Shown: positions 44,671 through 54,504, counted from the first letter of the stretch. The stretch: 64,000 nt of DNA from Nitrospirae bacterium YQR-1 (GCA_039908095.1 JAMOBJ010000010.1:1-64000), one strand, 5' to 3'. Numbers and translations are program-made. Notes: generated from the sequence alone by a model not told the origin.

Positions 44671-46079
44671 TTCAAAAAAAACCTGCACTAAGTCTGTACG
44701 AGTTTAATCTTATCGTGAAGGAAGTGCTTGAGAGCACGTTTGCTGAGAGTTACCTGATAACTGCGGAGATTGCCTCGTTAAATGTTGATGCACGCGGTCA
44801 CTGCTACATTGAACTTGTGGAAAAGGACGACAGCGGGATACGGGCAAACGCCTCTGCGAGGATTTGGGCGTCCTCCTATAAAATGATTTCCTCGGAATTT
44901 GAAAATGTGACGGGGGTGAAGCTCTCAAAGGGGTTAAAGATACTTCTTGAGGCGGCACTGACGTTTCATGAGCGTTATGGTTTAAGCCTGATAATAAAGT
45001 GTATAGACCCGTCCTATACACTGGGTGAGATGGCAAGGAAAAAGCGGGAGATACTGCTGAGGCTTGAGACTGAGGGGATATTAAACCGCAACAAGGCGTT
45101 GCCGCTGCCTGTGGTGATTCAAAATATTGCGGTGTTTTCATCTAAAGGGGCGGCGGGGTTTGAGGATTTTCTCAGACATCTTAAATCTAACCCCTACGGG
45201 TATCTGTTCTATGTAACCCTGTATGAGACGGTTATGCAGGGGGAGCGTGTGGAGGAATCTTTTGCTGAGTCTGTCAGAAAGTGTCAGGGCGCTGTGGATA
45301 AACCCGATGTGGTAGTGATAGTCAGAGGGGGCGGTGGAGCGGTTGACCTAGATGCGTTTAATAATTATCTAATAGGCAGGGCAGTGGCTCTTTTAAACAT
45401 CCCTGTCATATGCGGAATAGGACATGAAAGGGACCGCTCGGTAATTGATGAGGTTAGCCACACATCGGTAAAGACCCCCACGGCTGCCGCAGCGTTTATA
45501 GTAGAGCGTGCGAGGGAGTTTGAGGACACGCTTGACAGGCGGTTGAAAGAGCTTGTCACCTCTGTCAGAGATAGGGAGCGCAAACTGGACGGCGGTCTTA
45601 TTACACTTTCCGGGGCATTAAAACACGGCGTTGCTGCGGCAATTTTAAGGAGCAGATATGCGATTAAAACCTACAGTACCTCTGTATTAGTTACCCTTAA
45701 AATTATACAAAGACAAAAAAATTATATTAAAACCCTGAGTGAGAAATTTAACAGTATTGCTGCAGGCGACTTACGTAACCTTAAAGCCGGGCTTGATTAC
45801 ATACGGAGTCGTCTTGAGTTATCACTTAAGCGGCTGGTAAATAAAGAGAAGGAGAGGTTAAAGACTCTTAGCGGGGCGGCGGGTAACTTAAACCCGGAAA
45901 ATGTGTTGAAACGGGGTTACAGCATAACAATGGATGAGGGTGGGAAACTCATAAGAACACCTGAGCAGGTAAAAGAGGGAATGACACTTCAAACGATTTT
46001 AGCAACAGGACAAATAGAGAGCATAGTCAGCGGCGTTTCAGCCGCCTCGCCGTTATTAATCAATACAACTGAGGTATAG
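44667..46079 (+). CDS. xseA: Exodeoxyribonuclease VII large subunit
   Basis: A 470-residue subunit: an N-terminal OB-fold (ESYLITAEIASLNVDARGHCYIELVEKDD), a catalytic core (DVVVIVRGGGGAVDLDAFNN, IPVICGIGHERDRSVIDEVSH, TPTAAAAFIV), a long coiled coil (about 270-420), and the C-terminal NVLKRGYSITMDEGG. ExoVII degrades single-stranded DNA from both ends. It overlaps the PP-loop gene by four bases and is followed by xseB three bases later. Confidence 0.96.
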   Translation: MIQKKPALSLYEFNLIVKEVLESTFAESYLITAEIASLNVDARGHCYIELVEKDDSGIRANASARIWASSYKMISSEFENVTGVKLSKGLKILLEAALTFHERYGLSLIIKCIDPSYTLGEMARKKREILLRLETEGILNRNKALPLPVVIQNIAVFSSKGAAGFEDFLRHLKSNPYGYLFYVTLYETVMQGERVEESFAESVRKCQGAVDKPDVVVIVRGGGGAVDLDAFNNYLIGRAVALLNIPVICGIGHERDRSVIDEVSHTSVKTPTAAAAFIVERAREFEDTLDRRLKELVTSVRDRERKLDGGLITLSGALKHGVAAAILRSRYAIKTYSTSVLVTLKIIQRQKNYIKTLSEKFNSIAAGDLRNLKAGLDYIRSRLELSLKRLVNKEKERLKTLSGAAGNLNPENVLKRGYSITMDEGGKLIRTPEQVKEGMTLQTILATGQIESIVSGVSAASPLLINTTEV

Positions 46080-46082
46080 ACA

Positions 46083-46364
46083 GTGAAGAAAGAAAAAAAA
46101 TACTCTGAAGCGATACAGGAAATCGAGGCGATAATATCCGAGATAGAGGATGAAACCATAGACGTGGATTTACTGACGGAGAAAGTACGTACAGCTATTG
46201 TCCTTATAAAGTTATGTAAATCCCGCCTGAGAAAAACTGAGGAGGAGCTGGAAGATGTCCTGAAAGAGTTTGAAAGACCCGATGAACCCGATGAGTCGGG
46301 CAGCCCTAAAAAAGACCTTAAAAAGAAAGATCAGGCGGAAGAAAAGAACTCGCTGTTTTCATAA
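46083..46364 (+). CDS. xseB: Exodeoxyribonuclease VII small subunit
   Basis: A 93-residue protein that starts at GTG, three bases after xseA. Residues 1-60 are the usual coiled-coil helix pair (YSEAIQEIEAIISEIE, LKLCKSRLRKTEEELEDVL). A charged Pro/Asp/Lys-rich tail follows that most XseB proteins lack. Several small subunits bind the large-subunit coiled coil. Confidence 0.93.
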   Translation: MKKEKKYSEAIQEIEAIISEIEDETIDVDLLTEKVRTAIVLIKLCKSRLRKTEEELEDVLKEFERPDEPDESGSPKKDLKKKDQAEEKNSLFS

Positions 46365-46429
46365 AAGAAATCATCTCATCTTGGAACCTGAAGCGAAACA
46401 ATGTTTGTTATAAAAATTTGTTTGTGACG

Positions 46430-46463
46430 ATACCGGATTGCAGCTAAAAAAACAAATTGGTAT
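46430..46463. repeat. Short degenerate copy of the palindromic repeat
   Basis: ATACCGGATTGCAG at 46430 and AAATTGGTATT at 46453 resemble the two ends of the TAATACCAAGTTGCA repeat, without the interior. It lies between the convergent xseB and CHAT genes. Confidence 0.45.
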
Positions 46464-49400
46464 TTACCCATTTATCCCTGCGCTCTTTAACGCCTGTATA
46501 ATTTCATAACTCTTTAACGTCTTATTGATTTCTATTACTTCCTTCAGGCACTGTGCCGATTCTGCTTTTTTGCCGGTTGCATCGTATAACATCGCAAGGT
46601 TAAAAAGGGTAATTGCCTCGCCGCTTTTATCGCCAATTTCCTTACTGATTTTTAAACTCTCAAGCAGATACGTCAGAGCGCTCTCATAATCACCGCGGGC
46701 ATCATATATCTGGCTGATATTATTTAAAGTAACCCCTTCCCCCTGTTTATCGCCAATCTCCTTCCTAATTTTTAAACTCTCAAGCAGATACTTCAGGGCG
46801 CTCTCATAATCGCCGTGGGCACGATATATCTGGCTGATATTATTTAAAGTAACCCCTTCCCCCTGTTTATCGCCAATCTCCTTACTGATTTTTAAACTCT
46901 CAAGCAGATACTTCAGGGCGCTCTCATAATCGCCGCGGGCACTATATATCTGGCTGATATTATTTAAAGTAACCCCTTCCCCCGCTTTATCGCCAATCTC
47001 CTTCCTGATTTTTAAACTCTCAAGCAGATACGTCAGAGCGCTCTCATAATCGCCTCGGGCACTATATATCTGGCTGATATTATTTAAAGTAGTCCCTTCC
47101 CCCTTTTTATCGCCAATCTCCTTCATGATTTTTAAACTCTCAAGCATATACTTAAGGGCACTCTCATAATCGCCGCGGGCATCATATATCTGGCTGATAT
47201 TATTTAAAGTAGCCCCTTCCCACTCCTTATCGTCCTGATTCTTATCAACCTTACAATTTAATATTTCTTTAATCTCTAAAAAAATCTTCAGGGCACCGTC
47301 TATATCACCTTTTAATTGCAGTATTAGCCCCATATTATTTAAAACATGTAAATCCGACTCCAACCCGAGCAGCTCGTAAACAGCTTTGCAGTAATAAAGG
47401 GCGGTTGCATACAACGAGTTTTTATAATAGTAGTTGACCAGTCTTGCTCCGATTTCATTAATTTTATCCTTCACTCCGGCTTCATTAATTCCGGCTTTGT
47501 GGTAGTGATAGAACGCCTCCTCATATTCAGTCAGACCACCGCCATGATTTTTTACAATATCATAATGATAATCACCGGCTGCTTTCCATGAAAATTCAAC
47601 TGCTACAGTACTTTGCCCGCCATGCTCTTTCAATAAATCATTAATTATCGGCGTTACGAAATAGTATTGAATAGTATTGCTGTCGTCCAGTCTAACCGTT
47701 GAAATCTCAATGAGGGTCAGATTGCCTAAATGCTCAAGGGCTGCCCCTAAGTCTTTGTCTGTCAGCGCCTGTCCATCCGGTTGTGTTTTAAGTGTATTAA
47801 CCGGAACCGGAATTCTGAAATTACAGAGCAGATACAGAACACGCTTTTGCCCGTCACTAACCAGCTTTAATAACTCTTTAAAAATAAGGTTCAGCGCCAT
47901 ATCTGATTTAACATCCGTGACGGCGGCACCCAGAGTATTTTTCATTGCGGCAATCGTTTTGAGCGATTCCTTAATTTCCTCTTTCTTTTCAATATAAATT
48001 TTATTAAATAACTCCAGCGCCCTGAAATTCCCACCAAGGTTGTTATGTAAAAATCTCACCATGTCAACAAACCCGGCTTCCTGCTTGTTAAAAATTGTGT
48101 CTAAATAGAATTTCTTGTTTAGCTCATTATGAATTTCAAACAGTTCGAGATATTGGCACTTTTTCCAGTAATCGTTAAAACCGATGTTGTTTAAGTTAAT
48201 TTCTATCAGATTCTCAAGCCCCGGGATGCTGTACCTGCCGGTTAAAACCAACTGCACGATTTTTTCTCTGCAAAGATGCTCTATCACCTCGTAAATGTCT
48301 TTATACTCATCGCTAAACCCGGCCGTGGGCGAGGGCTGAAAAGTCTCCAGATTGTCAAATACCAACACCGGTTCGTAATCTGCTGCAAACATTCTCAATA
48401 TCGTATCAAGCCGAGTTATCGCCTCAGGGATAGATTTTGCCGAAATTGTCACGGTAAGCATTTCTTTAGAGCCGGTTTTTAACATGGTGCTTTCAATTAC
48501 TTCCAAAACATTGTCAATCGAGCGCACCTTATCAGTGATAATAACCGGAAACGTTTTAGCCGGATTTTTACTAACCGCCCGTTGAACCATATATTCAGCC
48601 ATTGTGCTTTTACCAACCCCGCCCTGGCCTTTCAGCAGTATGGGAATTCTATCAAAAAACGGCTCAAACACCTTTGCCTTCTCTTCCCTGCGCCCTACAA
48701 ACAGGAAATCCGCACCGTGCTCTACAGACATATGCTTTCTCTCTGTCACATACCGGTAACTTGTTAATATCAGGGGTTTCGGTGCGCCGTCCCAATCCAC
48801 AAGTTTCTCTATTTTTTGCGAGACGTATAAATTGGGAATCATCCACTGTTGTGATACATCACCGCCCTTGTCTGCCACCTGTTGCTCAAACATTTTCAGC
48901 CGTTTTGTTGCAGAGGTAAATGCCTGCATAATGTGCTGCCTATCAGCAAGCTCCTTGTAAAGTTCCGCCGTAAAAAATGTTGCGTGTTCCTCAAAAACCG
49001 ACATACCCATTGAGACAACAGCCGGAATATCAACGTTTAGGAGCTTGCCGGTTATGCCTCTTAGAATCCGCTCGGAGCCGCCCTGAGCGGTTTGACACGA
49101 TGACAGCACAACAAGTGGGATTTTATAGTCGGGATTTGAATTAATCGCTATTGCAAATTTATCTTCATCTACAAATTTTTTCTTTAGATTATAATGGTCT
49201 TCCAAAGCCAAGTAACCCCGCCCTTTATAAAATGCCCCGTGGCCTGAAAAGTGCAGAATGTGGTATTTGTTGGTTTTGATTTTTGATTTCAGCGCCTCAA
49301 GTGAGCCGTCATCCGTGTAGTCTATTTCAACATGGCCGGTTTTAAGAAGCGGTTCAAAGGCTTTCAGTATCTCATACTCTTCTTGTTCATATGAAAGCCG

Positions 49401-49838
49401 TGATTTGTAATCCAAATCAAGCGGGGAGGAAATCATAATCAGGATTTTTAACGGGGCTTCTATATACGGTGTAAAATCTGATAACTTTTTATCAATTACA
49501 GCAGCCGGCGTTTTTAATATATGGAGGCTTTCTATACTGCCAAGCGGAGTGTCTGTCTCTGATTCCTCAGCCATTGACCACGGGAGGTTCAGGATTTCGC
49601 TGTCGGAGTCAATGAGCCGCAGAGTGTAATGATTGCCGGTTGCAAGTGCATCTTTGACAATGGCCTTGACCTCGGAGTTGGCGTTGATGATGTATGAAAG
49701 CTCTTCTTTTAGCGGCTCAAGGATTTTTTTATCAGCTGTCCCACTGTTTTCTATCTCTCCGGCAAACTGCAAGCCGAGTTCTTTTAAAACTTTCCTTTGC
49801 TCGTTGGAAATATTAAGTGTAACACTTCTCCATTGCAT
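46464..49838 (-). CDS. CHAT-STAND-TPR protein (protease plus P-loop NTPase)
   Basis: An 1124-residue three-part protein. Residues 1-340 form a CHAT caspase-like domain: LNLPWSMAEE, catalytic His200 in HFSGHGAF, catalytic Cys248 in LSSCQTAQGG. Residues 375-700 form a STAND-type ATPase: Walker A KGQGGVGKST (403-412), Walker B VLVFDNLETF (491-500, Asp495) and a following GR-rich region. Residues 760-1120 are TPRs, with five nearly identical 40-residue units (LNNISQIYSARGDYESAL) and a divergent cap. In STAND proteins, TPRs sense a ligand, the ATPase oligomerises, and the effector (here a protease) is released. The ligand and substrate are unknown. The gene has a GGAGGA ribosome site and stands alone, beside a phage packaging remnant. 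Confidence 0.9.
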   Translation of the reverse strand: MQWRSVTLNISNEQRKVLKELGLQFAGEIENSGTADKKILEPLKEELSYIINANSEVKAIVKDALATGNHYTLRLIDSDSEILNLPWSMAEESETDTPLGSIESLHILKTPAAVIDKKLSDFTPYIEAPLKILIMISSPLDLDYKSRLSYEQEEYEILKAFEPLLKTGHVEIDYTDDGSLEALKSKIKTNKYHILHFSGHGAFYKGRGYLALEDHYNLKKKFVDEDKFAIAINSNPDYKIPLVVLSSCQTAQGGSERILRGITGKLLNVDIPAVVSMGMSVFEEHATFFTAELYKELADRQHIMQAFTSATKRLKMFEQQVADKGGDVSQQWMIPNLYVSQKIEKLVDWDGAPKPLILTSYRYVTERKHMSVEHGADFLFVGRREEKAKVFEPFFDRIPILLKGQGGVGKSTMAEYMVQRAVSKNPAKTFPVIITDKVRSIDNVLEVIESTMLKTGSKEMLTVTISAKSIPEAITRLDTILRMFAADYEPVLVFDNLETFQPSPTAGFSDEYKDIYEVIEHLCREKIVQLVLTGRYSIPGLENLIEINLNNIGFNDYWKKCQYLELFEIHNELNKKFYLDTIFNKQEAGFVDMVRFLHNNLGGNFRALELFNKIYIEKKEEIKESLKTIAAMKNTLGAAVTDVKSDMALNLIFKELLKLVSDGQKRVLYLLCNFRIPVPVNTLKTQPDGQALTDKDLGAALEHLGNLTLIEISTVRLDDSNTIQYYFVTPIINDLLKEHGGQSTVAVEFSWKAAGDYHYDIVKNHGGGLTEYEEAFYHYHKAGINEAGVKDKINEIGARLVNYYYKNSLYATALYYCKAVYELLGLESDLHVLNNMGLILQLKGDIDGALKIFLEIKEILNCKVDKNQDDKEWEGATLNNISQIYDARGDYESALKYMLESLKIMKEIGDKKGEGTTLNNISQIYSARGDYESALTYLLESLKIRKEIGDKAGEGVTLNNISQIYSARGDYESALKYLLESLKISKEIGDKQGEGVTLNNISQIYRAHGDYESALKYLLESLKIRKEIGDKQGEGVTLNNISQIYDARGDYESALTYLLESLKISKEIGDKSGEAITLFNLAMLYDATGKKAESAQCLKEVIEINKTLKSYEIIQALKSAGING
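46625..47225 (-). repeat. Five near-identical 120-bp TPR repeats
   Basis: Five tandem 120-bp units in the CHAT gene encode 40-residue TPRs differing at only a few positions, such as Asp/Ser/Arg before Ala in QIYDARG, and Lys/Thr in ALKYLL. The near identity at DNA level suggests recent expansion or gene conversion, and likely copy-number change. Confidence 0.88.
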
Positions 49839-50079
49839 TGGTATCCTCCTCCTCCTCTATCATAGTTAATTTCATGCGAATTTATTTTAAACAGGAGCAC
49901 ATTTCACCAATTATACACAATAGCAATATAGAGCGCAAGACGAATTTGCTGTGTGGTTGGTGACTGTGTCATATAACCTCTTGCCCGCATTTTCTCTTAT
50001 TTTTAAAAACCGTTTAAATGACCTGACAATTACGTTGTGATTAACATTAACTTATGCTTAAAGGCATTATACCACTGAC

Positions 50080-50355
50080 ATGGAACTGACAGAGCTTATA
50101 AAAGCGGTGGGTCAGGGAGGGCCCGGTATGGCTTTAGCACTAATTGCTATCATTCTTGGGTATAAGTTCATAAATAAAATCGGTTGTGAGTTTGTTCATG
50201 CCCAGAAGGAGCAAGCCTCCGCACTTGCACGTCAGGCACAGAGCATGGAAGGCCTCCACGGCGCTATACATGATTTTTTAACCAAAGACAACAAGGAACA
50301 CCTCGACATTCTCATCATGCTCAGGGTGATTATTGACAGAATGGACAGAGACTGA
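50080..50355 (+). CDS. Small membrane protein, phage DUF2730-like position
   Basis: A 91-residue protein with one membrane helix (GMALALIAIILGYKFI) and a following heptad-like helix. The order, first of four genes before a terminase, resembles the DUF2730/gp25 place in Mu-like phages, which is a small membrane or coiled-coil protein. The sequence alone does not prove the family. Confidence 0.6.
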   Translation: MELTELIKAVGQGGPGMALALIAIILGYKFINKIGCEFVHAQKEQASALARQAQSMEGLHGAIHDFLTKDNKEHLDILIMLRVIIDRMDRD

Positions 50356-50402
50356 CAGGGTACCGGTTTTAAAGAAAAACCCTCGGCTAAGGAGATTAAC
50401 GA

Positions 50403-50711
50403 ATGAATATGAAACTTTTGAAAGAGTTGATATTGCGAGGTTATGTGCTGGAGATTCTAAAGTCCGACCCGGAGGAGTACATAAACGAGGAGGAACTCAG
50501 AGCAAGGCTCTACCTCTTCGGTTATGCACTTCTTACCGAGGACCTGAAGATTCAACTGCGCTACCTTGAGGACAAGGGCTATGTAAAACGTAATGAGAAA
50601 TTTAGCGGCCAAATTTGCGAGGTGGGAATTACCGCTTACGGTGACGACCTGTTAAACGGCATTATCAAAGACGAGGGCGTCTTTATCCCCAGAGGTAGGC
50701 AAAATGGTTAG
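50403..50711 (+). CDS. VpaChn25_0724-like phage winged-helix protein
   Basis: A 102-residue protein with a winged-helix pattern (YINEEELRARLYLFGYALLTEDLKIQLRYLEDKGYVKR, ICEVGITAYGDDLLNG). Proteins of this family sit just before the small terminase in Mu-like prophages, as here. Function unknown. Its end overlaps the next gene by eight bases. Confidence 0.72.
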   Translation: MNMKLLKELILRGYVLEILKSDPEEYINEEELRARLYLFGYALLTEDLKIQLRYLEDKGYVKRNEKFSGQICEVGITAYGDDLLNGIIKDEGVFIPRGRQNG

Positions 50712-51198
50712 AAAATCACTTATCCTTGAAAACATAGACGTCGCATGGCAGGTGTGGCGAGATTTCGAAGGTAACTCAGAGGAGGCCGTCAAAGAGCTTA
50801 ACAAAAAATACAAGTTCCGCCTTACCGTAAAAACAATTACGGAATGGGCGGAGAAATATAAATGGAAAGAGCGCTCAGAAAAAGAAAAACTCGAAATCGA
50901 AAAGCTCAGAAAAGCTAAAGCCGTAACAACCGAGTCACTGATAGCAGACCTCCTAAGACAAAAGGAAAATTACGACTCCCTCGGCACTTTGGATAACCAA
51001 TCCACAAATGCATACACTTCCCTTGTCAACACTATCAACAACCTCTACAAAACCACAGCAAAGTCAAAACTTGACGCCTATGTGGACCTCATGAAAATTT
51101 ACGTCCAGTGGCTTCTTAAAAACGACCCCGACGGCATCAAGAGTGTGGAAAAACACATTGATGCCTTCACGTTGTTTCTGACGGAAAAATATGGCTAA
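50704..51198 (+). CDS. Small terminase subunit-like protein (DUF1804 type)
   Basis: A 164-residue protein with an N-terminal helix-turn-helix-like DNA-binding region (LTVKTITEWAEKYKWKERSEKEK) and a helical remainder. This matches the DUF1804 small terminase of Mu-like phages. Its end overlaps the large terminase by eight bases. Confidence 0.75.
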   Translation: MVRKSLILENIDVAWQVWRDFEGNSEEAVKELNKKYKFRLTVKTITEWAEKYKWKERSEKEKLEIEKLRKAKAVTTESLIADLLRQKENYDSLGTLDNQSTNAYTSLVNTINNLYKTTAKSKLDAYVDLMKIYVQWLLKNDPDGIKSVEKHIDAFTLFLTEKYG

Positions 51199-52888
51199 TT
51201 TAAAAAAAATATTTAAAGACATCGAGGCTCTCAGAGAACAAATCAGCTCACATACAAAACCATTTGAGGACACTGCCGGCACAGATGGTAAAACCGCCCA
51301 GACCCTTAGAATAAAAAGAGCCTCTGAAGACCTCGAATTCTTTGCCCGCACATATTTCCCACACTACATAAAATCACCATCATCCAAACTCCACAAATAC
51401 CTCTCCGAGCGATACATGGAACTGGTGCGCTCTGCTACTGAGGCCGCGGCAGAGTCATCAAAGCCCGGCGTAAAGGGGGCGGCGACCTCAGGCGGCACTA
51501 AAGAAGTTGACGCCGCCCCGCGTGGTAACGCCAAATCAACCTGGACCACCCTGATTCTCCCTTTATGGACCACTGCCTTTAACGCCCGTAACTTTGTACT
51601 CATTGTCTCAGATACGACAAGCCAGTCGGAAGACTTCATTTCCTTTATAAAGGCCGAACTGGAAACCAACGAACGTCTTAATCAGGATTTCCCACACATC
51701 ACCGGAGAGGGTAAAATATGGAGGGCTGATACTCTTATAACACACAATGGAGTGAAAATCCGCGGGGTCGGAGCCGGACAGAAGCTTCGCGGCATGAGAC
51801 ACGGCAGCCGCCGCCCTGACCTGGTTATTTGCGATGACCTGGAAAACGACGAGGCGGTCATGTCGGTTGAACAAAGAAGGAAACTCGAGGATTGGTTTTT
51901 TAAGGCCCTTATGAAAATCGGACAGAAAGACACCATCTATATTGTTGTGGCAACGGTGCTGCACTACGATTCACTTCTGTCAAAACTGTTAAAAAAACCC
52001 GGCTGGAGAGGAAAAAAATTCAAAGCCATCATACGGTACTCGAAATCAAAGAGGTGGGAGGAGTGGGAAAACATTTTTTCATCCGGCTCACCACCACTTA
52101 CCGGCACAGAGAGCAAAGAAACAGCCGAGATAATGGCGGATGCCTACTTCAACACATATAAGGACGAAATGCTTGCCGGCACTGAGGTGCTGTGGCCGGA
52201 AGTTGAGGACTACTACTATCTCATGAAAATGCGTATCTCCGACGGCCCTGCTTATTTCGACTCGGAAAAACAAAACGAGCCAATTAACCCCGAGGACTGC
52301 CTCTTTAGCGAACACTGGATTCAATACTACGACGATGAGACGCTGCCTAAAAATGCACCTCTGTATGGGGTAGTTGACCCTTCAATGGGGAAAAAATCTA
52401 AACGCCATGACCCCTCGGCTATTATTTGCGGACGCTTTATAAACGGCATTTTGTATATAACTGTAGCAGACATTGAGCGCCGCCACCCGGATAAAATTAT
52501 CGAAGATATTTTAGCCTGTCACAAAAAAGAACGCTTTCAGCTCTTTGGTGTGGAGTCTGTTGCATTTCAGGAGTTTTTTAAAGATACGCTCATTAAAGAA
52601 GCTCACAGACAAAACCTGACACTTAATGTTGTAGAGATAAGATCAGGCGCCGATAAACTCTTACGGATTCAAACCCTTCAGCCGTGGATAAAAAACGGCT
52701 GGATTCGGTTTAAAAAAACCCAGAGAACCCTAATAGAACAGCTTGTCAGGTATCCGCTCTATGATCATGATGACGGCCCGGACGCACTTGAAATGCTAAA
52801 GAGCATAGTTGAACAAAACTCTGCAACGGCAGGTTATGAAACCATCGCCTCCAGAGATACCGTATTTAGAGGAAAAGGAGCTTATTAA
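51191..52888 (+). CDS. Phage terminase large subunit (Mu gp28-like)
   Basis: A 565-residue packaging motor. The ATPase part has a P-loop-like APRGNAKSTW (near 109-118) and Walker B DLVICDDLEND; the nuclease part has YGVVDPSMGK, a central ESVAFQEF and a final DDGPDALEML, with the Asp residues for metal binding. An Ala/Ser-rich insertion just before the P-loop (AAAESSKPGVKGAATSGGTK) is unusual. No portal, protease or capsid gene follows; the gene ends seven bases before a convergent, unrelated gene. So the module is a fragment of a Mu-like prophage or a domesticated unit. Confidence 0.92.
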   Translation: MANLKKIFKDIEALREQISSHTKPFEDTAGTDGKTAQTLRIKRASEDLEFFARTYFPHYIKSPSSKLHKYLSERYMELVRSATEAAAESSKPGVKGAATSGGTKEVDAAPRGNAKSTWTTLILPLWTTAFNARNFVLIVSDTTSQSEDFISFIKAELETNERLNQDFPHITGEGKIWRADTLITHNGVKIRGVGAGQKLRGMRHGSRRPDLVICDDLENDEAVMSVEQRRKLEDWFFKALMKIGQKDTIYIVVATVLHYDSLLSKLLKKPGWRGKKFKAIIRYSKSKRWEEWENIFSSGSPPLTGTESKETAEIMADAYFNTYKDEMLAGTEVLWPEVEDYYYLMKMRISDGPAYFDSEKQNEPINPEDCLFSEHWIQYYDDETLPKNAPLYGVVDPSMGKKSKRHDPSAIICGRFINGILYITVADIERRHPDKIIEDILACHKKERFQLFGVESVAFQEFFKDTLIKEAHRQNLTLNVVEIRSGADKLLRIQTLQPWIKNGWIRFKKTQRTLIEQLVRYPLYDHDDGPDALEMLKSIVEQNSATAGYETIASRDTVFRGKGAY

Positions 52889-52895
52889 AAGAGCT

Positions 52896-54437
52896 TCATA
52901 CCGGTTCTTTTTCATACCTCATCAGGTACAAAAAGAAGTTTTCATCCCTTACCGTACTTTGCATAATTTTCGTTACCGGTATCAGCCTGTACTGTAGTAT
53001 TTTATTCATTTTAGGGGGGTCATTGAAAACAAGCAGGACGTCGGCCTTAACAGAATCCCTGTATTTCTTTATAGCTTTTAAAACATCTGTTTTTTCGCTT
53101 CTTTTTGAATTCCAGACGGTAAAAGTGCCGGTTCTGTCGCTTATCGGGTAATAAAAGGGTTTGTCAAGATAAGCCGACACTCCGCTTGACGTATAATCCA
53201 TGTGGCCGGCAATGTGCATATTTTGCAAATTGTTCTGTTTTATAAATGCCGCCGCCGCCTTACAAGCTGAAAAAGGATAGCGGTAATCAAGACTGTTTGC
53301 AATTAATCCTGCAATTACACCTAAGGAGAGTACAACGAAAAGAAAGTAGCTTTTAGTTTTTTCAAAAAAACTGAAAAACCGGTTGAAAAACCTGCTCTTA
53401 AATTCCTCATTCCGGTAGTAAGCGCTAATCCACAGAGCTGAGATAAAAGCAAAGTAATAATGCGCCTTGTGGCGTAAATACCCCTCGTAAAATATATAAC
53501 TAAAGGCGGTAACACCGGCTATGGCTGCAATGTAATAAAAAGCCGGAATTTTCTTTCTGAATATAATGCCGGTGGTAAGCAGTAACAGCCATAAGGAGGC
53601 GACAAACCTCAAAGCGGATACTGTATATTCCTTCAGAGGTAAATAAGTTATAAAATTGCTACCCCAAAACGTTAACTCAATACGTGGTACCGGGAAAAAC
53701 ACATTCCACAATGCTGATATCTGATCAACGACTTTCCCTGACATATCAAAGGGGATAAGTTTGGGCTTATAAACTAAGGAATCAGCCGGCGGTATCATCT
53801 GAACTATGGAAAGAATTAGTCCGGCAAGGAAAATCAAAACTGATACATAAAATTGTCTGGACTTATATACGGAAAAGTCCCGAACCAGCACAGGCTCAAG
53901 AAAAACAGTGGCGGCAAGAGCTATTGCTAATACCGTTGAGAGAGCATTACACTGGCACATAAGAAGTAACACCAGTGAAAGTATAATGTAATTTCTGCTT
54001 TTGAAGTCCCTCCCAAAACATGCACAAAAAATAAAAAGCAACAAAATTCCAATCGCATAGTTTCTGCTGATTGATGCAAACTCAAAAAAAGGAAAATACC
54101 CGAATATAAACAGAACTTTTAAGAGCCTGCTAAAAGGTGCAAACTTCAAAAAAACAAAAGCGGTAAGTGTTGCTATGAGAAGATGACTCATCTGCATAGC
54201 AGCAGGGTTTCGTGTTATTTTAGTCACAGGATAAAGAATTAAGTGCCAGAGCATGGTATGTCCCTGATATTGCAGGTTTTCAATGAGAGCCTGTATAGAA
54301 ACTGCATCTCTTACAATCATCCATGCCTCCAGCTCATCCCGCCACATTTCATGGTGTAAAATATTAAAAAGTGTAAGGATAAAAAAGACGATGGTACAAA
54401 TGAGCACAAATTTTAGATCACTGCTAATCTTTTCCAT
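52896..54437 (-). CDS. GT-C family membrane glycosyltransferase-like protein
   Basis: A 513-residue protein with about eleven membrane segments. The acidic pair after the first segment (HHEMWRDELEAW) and the following QYQGHTMLWHLILYP match the catalytic loop of PMT/GT39-like glycosyltransferases. The final 120 residues are soluble. It probably transfers a sugar from a polyprenyl-linked donor. It ends convergently with the terminase gene. Confidence 0.8.
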   Translation of the reverse strand: MEKISSDLKFVLICTIVFFILTLFNILHHEMWRDELEAWMIVRDAVSIQALIENLQYQGHTMLWHLILYPVTKITRNPAAMQMSHLLIATLTAFVFLKFAPFSRLLKVLFIFGYFPFFEFASISRNYAIGILLLFIFCACFGRDFKSRNYIILSLVLLLMCQCNALSTVLAIALAATVFLEPVLVRDFSVYKSRQFYVSVLIFLAGLILSIVQMIPPADSLVYKPKLIPFDMSGKVVDQISALWNVFFPVPRIELTFWGSNFITYLPLKEYTVSALRFVASLWLLLLTTGIIFRKKIPAFYYIAAIAGVTAFSYIFYEGYLRHKAHYYFAFISALWISAYYRNEEFKSRFFNRFFSFFEKTKSYFLFVVLSLGVIAGLIANSLDYRYPFSACKAAAAFIKQNNLQNMHIAGHMDYTSSGVSAYLDKPFYYPISDRTGTFTVWNSKRSEKTDVLKAIKKYRDSVKADVLLVFNDPPKMNKILQYRLIPVTKIMQSTVRDENFFLYLMRYEKEPV

Positions 54438-54504
54438 ATTTGCTGTATTATAGCAAAACCCAAAAGTATGTTCTTGCGAATTTCTCAGAGACGAGATTTA
54501 CATT

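Noticed and set aside
44710..45141. An antisense frame of 143 residues in xseA
   Set aside because: It shadows the strong codon bias of xseA and shows no domain.
46625..47225. Regular 120-bp repeats that could suggest a CRISPR-like array
   Set aside because: They are coding TPR repeats with no spacers.
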